Source of the DNA: DSVZ01 sp964568145
GTDB lineage: Bacteria > Verrucomicrobiota > Verrucomicrobiia > Limisphaerales > J093
Assembly (NCBI GenBank): GCA_964568145.1
Contig: CAZMOZ010000011.1
Span: 62,001 to 126,000, forward strand
DNA length: 64,000 nt
Direction: 5' to 3'
The notes beneath the pieces were generated by a model that searched no databases, had not been told where the DNA came from, and saw nothing but the letters and a program-made list of their open reading frames with translations. Positions 25,032 through 31,056 of the stretch are shown in pieces. The translations under genes and the position numbers were made by a program. Position 1 is the stretch's first letter. Each line of letters starts with the position of its first letter.

Positions 25032-26255
25032 ATGAATCCCAACCCCGCCCCCGCCCCGCCCGCCGCCCGCCCGCGCGCCAACGCCGCCCGGCGCCATTCC
25101 CGCCGCTGGTTGCCGTGGCTGGCGCTGGCGCTGTTGCTCGCCCTCATCGTCGCGGGCTTCTGGCCCAAGCCGGTGCTGGTCGAGACCGCCACCGTCGCGG
25201 TGGGCCCGCTGCGGGCCGTCATCACCGAGGAGGGCCGGACCCGCATCAAGCACCGCTACCTCGTCTCCGCGCCGGTCAGCGGCCAGCTCCGCCGCCTGAC
25301 CCTCGATCCGGGCGACGACGTCTGCGCCGGCGAAACGGTCGTGGCCGTGATCGAGCCGCTCCCGCCCGCGCTGCTCGACGCCCGCAGCCGCCAGCTCGCC
25401 GCCGCCCGCCGCGACGCCGCGGCCGAGCAGGTCGAGCGCGCCCGCGCCGCGCGCCGCTACGCCACCAGTGAACTGCAGCGGTTCGAGAAGCTGTTCGCCG
25501 ACGGCACGGTGTCCATCCAGGAACTCGAGGTCGCCCAATGGCGGGCCGAGGCGGCGACCCGCGAACTCGGCGTGGCCGAAGGCGCCTTGCGCGAAGCCGA
25601 GGCCGCCCTGGCCGAGTTCGACACTGCGGCCGGCAATCCCGCCGCGCCCCGCGCCGTCACCGAGGTCAAGGCCCCGGCCGGCGGCCGGGTCTTGCGCGTG
25701 TTCGACCACAGCGCCCGCGTCGTCACCGCCGGCACACCGTTGCTGGAGATCGGCGACCCGGCCGAACTCGAGGTGCTCGTCGAGGTGTTGTCGCGCGACG
25801 GCGCGGCGCTCCAGCCGGGCACGCCGGTCGAGCTCGGCCAATGGGGCGGCACCAACGCGCTGCAGGCGCGCGTGCGCCTGGTCGAGCCCGCCGCCTTCAC
25901 CAAGGTCTCCGCGCTCGGCGTCGAGGAACAGCGCGTGAACGTCATCGCCGACCTCGTCAGCCCGCCCGAGGAACGGCGCGGTTTGGGCGACGGCTTCCGC
26001 GTCGAGGCGCGCATCGTGGTGTGGGAGGCGGCGCAGGTGGTGAAGGTGCCCGCCGGCGCGCTGTTCCGGCGGGGCGCGGACTGGGCGGCGTTCGTCGTGG
26101 TCGAAGGCCGGGCGCGGCTGCGGCGCGTGAAGGTGGGACAGTCGGGCGGCGGCGAAATGCAGATTCTGGACGGCCTTCAGCTCGGCGAGGGGGTGATTCT
26201 GCATCCCGGCGACCGCATTCGCGACGGCCAGCGGGTGAGGCCGACGAGCTTCTAG
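25032..26255 (+). CDS. HlyD/MacA-type periplasmic adaptor
   Basis: 407 residues. A single N-terminal membrane anchor (WLPWLALALLLALIVAGF, ~27-44) is followed by a barrel-sandwich (lipoyl) half (YLVSAPVSGQLRRLTLDPGD), a long coiled-coil hairpin (~115-200, Ala/Arg/Glu-rich) and the second lipoyl half (VKAPAGGRVLRVFDHSARVV). The C-terminal part holds beta-barrel and membrane-proximal domains. It links the ABC permease to an outer-membrane channel, whose gene is not nearby. Last gene of the exporter operon. Confidence 0.88.
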   Translation: MNPNPAPAPPAARPRANAARRHSRRWLPWLALALLLALIVAGFWPKPVLVETATVAVGPLRAVITEEGRTRIKHRYLVSAPVSGQLRRLTLDPGDDVCAGETVVAVIEPLPPALLDARSRQLAAARRDAAAEQVERARAARRYATSELQRFEKLFADGTVSIQELEVAQWRAEAATRELGVAEGALREAEAALAEFDTAAGNPAAPRAVTEVKAPAGGRVLRVFDHSARVVTAGTPLLEIGDPAELEVLVEVLSRDGAALQPGTPVELGQWGGTNALQARVRLVEPAAFTKVSALGVEEQRVNVIADLVSPPEERRGLGDGFRVEARIVVWEAAQVVKVPAGALFRRGADWAAFVVVEGRARLRRVKVGQSGGGEMQILDGLQLGEGVILHPGDRIRDGQRVRPTSF

Positions 26256-26604
26256 CCTGGACGGTTCTGTTGAGGCTGGGAAGCACACGCGCCCGCGCGT
26301 GTCCCGACCGGCGCCCTCGCCGGTCGGCTCTCCGCGCTTGATTTGCGCCAGGCGGTGCTCGAATGCGTGAAACCCGCCGCACAGGAAGTGGCGGGCGAGG
26401 CGCCCGCCACAGCGCCCAGGGCGGGCGCGCTCCCCAGCCCAAACGAGACGCTCCGGCTGGGGACCGGTAACCGGTGGCGGCTGGCCTCCTGCCAGCGGGG
26501 CGCCGGCTGCCCGGCGTTCAAGGGTCGCGCGAAGTCCTCGAAGACGGCGAATGGATTCGCCTTCGCTTCCTTCGCGGCCTTCGCGCGACACCGCCCACCA
26601 GGGC
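26256..26604. repeat. Non-coding stretch with repeat-like DNA
   Basis: No gene is supported. It contains CTTCGCTTCCTTCGCGGCCT and other short phrases typical of this genome's dispersed repeats. No remains of a recombinase catalytic domain could be read on either strand. Confidence 0.5.
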
Positions 26605-26872
26605 TCAGCCGAAACTCAGAAACCCAGAAAACGCGGCGTGGCCAGGCGCCCGCTCCGCCCGCGCCAGTTCCACAAACTCCCGCGCCAGGCGCACCGTCGC
26701 CCCGCCTCGCCCCGCCGCCCCGGGGCCCGCAAAACGCCAGAAACCGGCTCACACTCAGCCGGTAGCTCTCCCGCATACGGGGCGAGAGCGATTGATCCGC
26801 GGCCAGCCGCCGGGCCGGCCAGTCCGGGAACCTCAGGGCTTTGCCGGCCGGATTGGGAGGCGGAAAACTCAT
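26605..26872 (-). pseudogene. N-terminal remnant of an integron-type tyrosine recombinase
   Basis: From ATG 26872 the minus strand reads FPDWPARRLAADQSLSPRMR then ESYRLSVSRFLAFC, closely like the N-terminal core-binding domain of integron-integrase-type recombinases in Verrucomicrobia. After a GC-rich frameshift (about 26715) another frame continues the expected sense (ATVRLAREFVELARAERAPG) and stops at 26607-26605. The catalytic half with the Arg/His/Tyr residues is absent. Position and direction, divergent from a cassette row carrying two attC sites, are what an integron integrase would show. The similarity is from memory, not from a search. Confidence 0.6.
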
Positions 26873-27082
26873 GTCGCGCAAAGACCTACTCAGTTTGCCT
26901 TTGCCCGTTCCGCCAGACAAGCCCGCAATGCACCCGGCGCTGTCTTCACGCAGAAAAGCCGCGTAAAATCAAGCTTGCCGCGCTCAGTCGCGCCAGCTTC
27001 AATCTTTCTCGTGAATCAACCCTTCCAGTTGACCATCAAGCCACGGGTTTGGCTCAATCTATACTGTTCGACGACCAAGAAC

Positions 27083-27181
27083 CGAGACCTCTGAAAAACT
27101 TGGTTTTGGGCCTCACGGGCATTCAATTTTCAAGGAATTCGATGTTTCGGTTCGTGAATTGGGAGTTTTTCAGAGGTCTCG
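27083..27181. mobile_element. 99-bp MITE-like element with 17-bp perfect inverted ends
   Basis: CGAGACCTCTGAAAAAC at 27083-27099 and its exact reverse complement at 27165-27181, flanked by the trinucleotide AAC on both sides (27080-27082, 27182-27184). The ends resemble those of IS5-group elements as I remember them. No coding capacity. It lies between the presumed attI and cassette ORF 1. Confidence 0.7.
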
Positions 27182-27219
27182 AACCATCTCAGCCGCGACA
27201 AAAGGAAACACCTCAGCCT

Positions 27220-27447
27220 ATGAACGATAAGAAGAATGAAATCTACTCTGCGATTGTTGTTGCGGCGCTGCTCATCGGCACCGCGACCGGAAGTGCGATT
27301 ATCATGTTGATTATGTCCGCAGTAGCCCTATCCGTCGGCGTCGTCTTCTTCAGGCCCCACGGTGGCCCGGCAGTGCGTGTGATGATCGTGGCGGCTGTTA
27401 CCGCGATCATTGTTGCATTAGTGACCGGCTATGTCCTTCGAAGATAG
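27220..27447 (+). CDS. Small two-helix membrane protein (cassette ORF 1)
   Basis: 75 residues from ATG 27220, preceded by the ribosome site AAAGGA. Three short hydrophobic stretches (SAIVVAALLIGTATGSAIIM, VALSVGVVFF, VMIVAAVTAIIVALVTGYVL) suggest two or three membrane passes. Base composition is lower in GC than the surroundings, as is common for integron cassettes. No family is recognised. It precedes attC1 by about 100 bp. Confidence 0.6.
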   Translation: MNDKKNEIYSAIVVAALLIGTATGSAIIMLIMSAVALSVGVVFFRPHGGPAVRVMIVAAVTAIIVALVTGYVLRR

Positions 27448-27543
27448 GTTTATGGAACCCAGCAGCGCAACGGATAGGCTTGCACGCGCCGCGTCGTCGT
27501 TCGCAGAGGGGCAGCCGATGATTTGTGTCATTAGATTGTCGTC

Positions 27544-27669
27544 GCCGAACAAAATCACTGGAGCGAACAGCCGCTCCGCTTCACCGCTCGGCGCCGGGCG
27601 GATGTTCGAGAGCGCCTCGTGCGCTCCACCGTCCCTGTCGGCGGCTGTCGCTCAGTTTTGACGTTCGGC
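27544..27669 (+). repeat. attC site 1 (integron recombination site, 126 bp)
   Basis: Outer core sites GCCGAAC (27544-27550) and GTTCGGC (27663-27669) are perfect inverses. The inner arms also pair: CACTGGAGCGAACAGCCGC at the left and GGCGGCTGTCGCTCAGT at the right, with a bulged base as in attC folds. Same length as attC2 and about 75 percent identical by eye. The right core has C where the consensus GTTRRRY has a purine. Confidence 0.85.
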
Positions 27670-27702
27670 GTATGCTTACACGGTCTGCAGGTGTGTTGAC
27701 GC

Positions 27703-28107
27703 ATGAGCAAGAATATCGAGTTATTCCGGGCGATCATCGAGCGCGGCTTCAATCAGGGCGACCTGTCCGTGGCGGACGAGGTTTGCGCGCCGCGTTTGGC
27801 TGAGCACGAGTACCTCGCAGCCGCGCACTTACCGGGGCCAGAGATTCTGAAGAGCCAGATCCGAGAGGCGCGGGCTGCGCTCGACGACTTCAGCCTGAGC
27901 ATCGAGGACATGGTGGAGGATGGCGACAAGGTGTGGGCGCGGATGGTGGGCCGGGGCCTCAACCCCCGCACGCGCACCCAGGTGACGATGACTGTCATCG
28001 ACATCTGCCGCTTCGTGGACGGTCGGCTGGTCGAACACTGGGGTGTGCCAGACCGCTTCGCGCTCCTCCACCAACTCGGGATAGTGCCCGTGCCAGCCAG
28101 GGAGTAG
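27703..28107 (+). CDS. SnoaL-like ester cyclase-type protein (cassette gene)
   Basis: 134 residues with the SnoaL/NTF2-like pattern: MSKNIELFRAIIERGFNQGD, LSVADEVCAPRLAEHE, HLPGPEILKSQIREARAAL, and the end DGRLVEHWGVPDRFALLHQL typical of proteins annotated as ester cyclase. The members have a small alpha/beta barrel; their real substrates are mostly unknown. It starts 39 bp after the presumed crossover point in attC1, the usual position for a cassette gene. Confidence 0.85.
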   Translation: MSKNIELFRAIIERGFNQGDLSVADEVCAPRLAEHEYLAAAHLPGPEILKSQIREARAALDDFSLSIEDMVEDGDKVWARMVGRGLNPRTRTQVTMTVIDICRFVDGRLVEHWGVPDRFALLHQLGIVPVPARE

Positions 28108-28122
28108 CACGCCCGACCGGCT

Positions 28123-28210
28123 GCCGGACGGTTTGGGTGATTCCTCAGCGACTCTTGCGGCCTGGCCGGGCGTTTCCGGGGGGCGGTTGCTGAGCTTGGT
28201 CGGCCGAATT
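28123..28210 (+). repeat. Probable degenerate attC site between two cassette genes
   Basis: A core-like GCCGGAC at 28123 and inverted arms CTCAGCGAC (28144-28152) and GTTGCTGAG (28186-28194). The right half GGCGGTTGCTGAGCTTGGTCG matches attC2 at 16 of 21 positions, but the right core GTT is missing. It may be a dead attC or only a hairpin terminator. Confidence 0.4.
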
Positions 28211-28221
28211 GCGCGTTTTTC

Positions 28222-28647
28222 TTGGCTGACCCCCGAGGCGATACGCAGTCGCACGGACTGAAGTTCGGGGCGACATCGATCTTCGTAGAAGATGTTGTGG
28301 CAACGCTGGACTTCTATCTCCGAGCGTTTGGTTTGGAGCGCCAGTTTTACGATCCGGATTACGAGTTTGGGGAGTTGGAGACCGGGGGGCCGCCCATCGC
28401 CTTCGGCTCCCACCGGCTTGGTGACCGGCTCATGCCAGACACGTATTTGCGGCCTGAAGGCGGGCAGTCATCTGGTGTGGAGATCGCCTTCTTCACCCCG
28501 GATGTGCCTGCTGCTTTCGCCCGAGCGGTCGCGGCAGGGGCCGTCCCACTCGCAGCGCCCAGAGTGATGCCTTGGGGCCAAACTGTCGCGTATGTCCGCA
28601 GTGTTGAGGGGACGATTGTCGGCCTAGCTACACCGATGCCTGAATGA
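28222..28647 (+). CDS. VOC (glyoxalase/bleomycin-resistance) superfamily protein (cassette gene)
   Basis: 141 residues from the TTG at 28222; no better start upstream is seen. It has one pair of beta-alpha-beta-beta-beta modules: FVEDVVATLDFYLRAFGLER, then GGPPIAFGSH, GVEIAFFTPDVPAAFARAVA and YVRSVEGTIVGLATPMPE. VOC proteins bind a metal and act as dioxygenases, lyases or antibiotic-binding proteins; the substrate cannot be told. It ends 20 bp before attC2, a normal cassette layout. Confidence 0.82.
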   Translation: MADPRGDTQSHGLKFGATSIFVEDVVATLDFYLRAFGLERQFYDPDYEFGELETGGPPIAFGSHRLGDRLMPDTYLRPEGGQSSGVEIAFFTPDVPAAFARAVAAGAVPLAAPRVMPWGQTVAYVRSVEGTIVGLATPMPE

Positions 28648-28667
28648 CGCGAGAGAATGAAGACCCC

Positions 28668-28793
28668 GCCGAACAAGGTCACTGGAGCGAACCGCCGCCC
28701 CGCTTCTCCGTTCAACGCTGGGCCGCAGTTCGAAGGTGCCTGGTGCGCTCGACCCTCCCTGTCGGCGGCGGTCGCTCAGTTCTGTCGTTAGGC
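28668..28793 (+). repeat. attC site 2 (integron recombination site, 126 bp)
   Basis: Core sites GCCGAAC (28668-28674) and GTTAGGC (28787-28793, fitting GTTRRRY). Paired inner arms CACTGGAGCGAACCGCCGCC and GGCGGCGGTCGCTCAGT. It marks the end of the visible cassette row. Confidence 0.88.
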
Positions 28794-29413
28794 CGGGCGG
28801 AATCTTGCCCCAAGCGGTCAGGGCGTGGCGAGGCAAAGGGAACCTGGCCGGCTCAGCCCGCGCTTGCCTGGGTCACAAGAAGCTGCCGGCCTGACAGTTC
28901 CAAACGTCAAATCCGAAAATCCAAATGGGGCTGCGCACCACTTTCCTCCTCCGTGTGAGCCTGGCGGCGCAGCCAGCCAGGCCGGCTCCTTAGGCCCCCA
29001 GCATCAGCCGGCCGCACCCCAGCGGGGTGCCGGTAGATCAGCCTAGGGTTAGCGAGCCGGGCCCCGCCGGGGAGCGCCACCCTGGGCCGAAGGCCCCACC
29101 CCTGCAGGGTGGACGGCTTGCGTCGCGCGCGGCCGGCGTGGCTTGCCGCGAGGCGAGGCACGGGGGAGTAGAAGTACCTGGTCCGAGATCGAAGTTGAGC
29201 CGGATGGAATCCGGCGATACGGACTACTTCGGCGTTCGGATTGAACCCGCAAACTGAAATTGCGCCGGATTGGGAATCAGGCGCTACGGCCAACGTCGGT
29301 TTCCCGGGTTGAACCGGAGCGACGGTTTCCAGCCCGGCAGACGCGCGCTCGCCACACGCAGTTTTCCGGCCTCTGGGCCAGAGGCCGGCTACCCTTCCTC
29401 GGGCGTTACCCAG
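28794..29413. repeat. Intergenic repeats after the cassette array
   Basis: No gene. Phrases such as GGGGTGCCGGTAGATCAGCC (about 29024-29043), GATGGAATCCGGCGATACGG and GGATTGGGAATCAGGCGCTA look like members of separate dispersed intergenic families. Nothing resembles a further attC. Confidence 0.55.
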
Positions 29414-30712
29414 CTACACCTTCCAAGGCCCGCGTTTCTCGTTGTCCAGCCACGTGTTGGCCTCGGCGTCGCCGAGGAATTGCTCCTTCGCCGGGTCCCA
29501 GCGCAGTTTGCGGCCGTGCCAGTAGGCCAGGTTGCCGAGGTGGCAGACGGTGACCGAGCGCGCGCCCACCTCGACGTCGCAGATGGGCCGCTGGCGGCTG
29601 CGGACGCAGTCCACGAAGTCCTTGTAGTGGTTGTTGCTGCGGTAAAGCTGGACCGGCAGGGCGTCAAACTTCTCGTTCATCAGGCCCTCCGGTTCGGCCT
29701 GGAAGCGGCCGCGGTCCACGCAGACCCTGCCCTTGGTGCCGACGAAGACGACGCCGAAGTTGTAGCCCTGGAGGCCGCCGTGGTACATGACCACGCCGTT
29801 GGCGTACTTGAAGGTGAGCCGCTTCACGTCGTCGCCGTTGGGCGGGATGATCTCCACGGGGCCGCTTTCGTCCATGCCCAGGCCCCACTGGGCGATGTCG
29901 AAGTGGTGGGCGCCCCAGTCGGTCATGCCGCCGCCGGAGTACTCGCGGTAGTTGCGCCAGTTGGGGAAGTGGTCGTGCACGCCGCGCGGGCTGAGGATGG
30001 AGTTGTACGGGCGCGCCGGCGCGGGGCCGAGCCAGAAATCCCAGTCCAGCCCCGGCTCCAGCGGCTCCTCGGGCAGGTCGCACCATTTGCTGGGTCCGCC
30101 GACGGAGACGTACACCTCCTTCACCTCGCCGATGGCGCCGTTGCGGACGAGCGTGCAGCCCTTCCAGAACGCGCTGTCCGAGCGCTGCATCGAGCCGGTC
30201 TGGAAGACGCGCTGGTTTTCGCGGACGGCGTTGGCCATGGCGCGCGCCTCGTGGATGGTGAGCGACAGCGGTTTCTCGCAGTAAATGTCCTTGCCGGCCC
30301 GGGCGGCGGCGACCACCGGGTACGCATGCCAGTGGTCGGGCGTGGAGATCACCACGGCGTCAATGTCCTTGCGGGCGATGAGCTCGCGGAAGTCCTTGTA
30401 CTCGGCGCAGCCCTTGAAGGCTTGGTCCTGCTTGGTGGTGTAGAAGTCCTCGACCAGTTTCTGGTGGTGCCGGCGGCGGGTGGTGTCCACGTCGTTCACG
30501 GCCACGACCTGCACGTTGCCGTGGGGCAGGAAGCTCTGCAGGAGGTGCCGGCCCTGCTTGCCCACGCCGATGAAGCCGAGCGTGAGGCGGGCATTGGGCG
30601 CGGCGTCGCCCGCAGCGGACCAGACCCGGCCGGGCAGCAGGAACGGCGCGGCGGCGGCGGTGAGCGCACCGCCCAGGAAACGACGGCGCGAGAAGGGTTG
30701 CGAAGTGCTCAT
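29414..30712 (-). CDS. Tat-exported Gfo/Idh/MocA-family oxidoreductase
   Basis: 432 residues. The twin-arginine signal SRRRFLGGALTAAAAPFLLP is followed by a Rossmann NAD(P) site (LGFIGVGKQGRHLL, ~44-57), the family motif CEKPLSLT (~145) and the catalytic-domain stretch GGMTDWGAHHFDIAQWGLGM. Members oxidise or otherwise rework sugars or sugar-like compounds; the Tat-exported subgroup is greatly expanded in Planctomycetes and Verrucomicrobia. Substrate unknown. Next to an exported glycoside hydrolase in the same direction, so a role in glycan breakdown is plausible. Confidence 0.88.
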   Translation of the reverse strand: MSTSQPFSRRRFLGGALTAAAAPFLLPGRVWSAAGDAAPNARLTLGFIGVGKQGRHLLQSFLPHGNVQVVAVNDVDTTRRRHHQKLVEDFYTTKQDQAFKGCAEYKDFRELIARKDIDAVVISTPDHWHAYPVVAAARAGKDIYCEKPLSLTIHEARAMANAVRENQRVFQTGSMQRSDSAFWKGCTLVRNGAIGEVKEVYVSVGGPSKWCDLPEEPLEPGLDWDFWLGPAPARPYNSILSPRGVHDHFPNWRNYREYSGGGMTDWGAHHFDIAQWGLGMDESGPVEIIPPNGDDVKRLTFKYANGVVMYHGGLQGYNFGVVFVGTKGRVCVDRGRFQAEPEGLMNEKFDALPVQLYRSNNHYKDFVDCVRSRQRPICDVEVGARSVTVCHLGNLAYWHGRKLRWDPAKEQFLGDAEANTWLDNEKRGPWKV

Positions 30713-31056
30713 ACGTTTATGGTCGTTCAGACGGCGCGGGCGGCGGGGTCATTCAAGGCCTGGCGGTGGGGCGATGGAACCCAAAAGGGACTCGAACCAT
30801 GAATGGACACGAAGGGCCACGAATGAAGCCGGGGCGGCGAAGTCGCGGTTGAAGGCGGTTGAATGGGTGAATGGTTAAATGAGTTACACGGTCGGAGACT
30901 TGCGGGACGGAAGGAATGCCCTGCGAACGGGCGGGCAACATTGGCTTCGTGCTTCGGAAGAATCTGCCGGCCAGCGCATCCAGCCCCGCACCTGACTTGC
31001 TTTCTCCGGATTCGTGTCCCTTGGCGTTCATTCGTGGTTTCCCATCAGCCGCCCGG
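30713..31056. repeat. Intergenic stretch with an inverted dispersed repeat
   Basis: No gene. A phrase CCATGAATGGACACGAAGGG-CCACGAATGAA (from about 30797) recurs in inverse form as TTCGTGTCCCTTGGCGTTCATTCGTGG (about 31011-31037). The two copies could fold into a long hairpin between the two minus-strand genes. Confidence 0.65.

Larger units (their letters stand above)
26605..28793 (+). mobile_element. Decayed chromosomal integron: integrase remnant and short cassette array
   Basis: Left to right: divergent recombinase remnant, candidate attI region (a GTTTGGC at 27047-27053 is a possible crossover site), MITE-like element, cassette ORF 1, attC1, ester-cyclase-like ORF, probable degenerate attC, VOC ORF and attC2. 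All cassette ORFs point away from the integrase, as in integrons. No intact integrase lies in the window, so the array depends on a distant enzyme or is frozen. Confidence 0.78.

Noticed and set aside
22227..26591. Open frame of 1454 codons on the minus strand opposite the ABC exporter
   Set aside because: Arg/His/Gly-rich text without motifs, opposite three well-supported genes; a GC-bias shadow.
26252..26920. Minus-strand frame of 222 codons as a complete gene
   Set aside because: Only the first ~60 residues make sense; the rest runs through repeat DNA, so it is listed as a remnant.
28794..29413. Further attC sites or cassettes after attC2
   Set aside because: No GTT/AAC core pair with matching arms, and no cassette-like ORF; only dispersed repeats.
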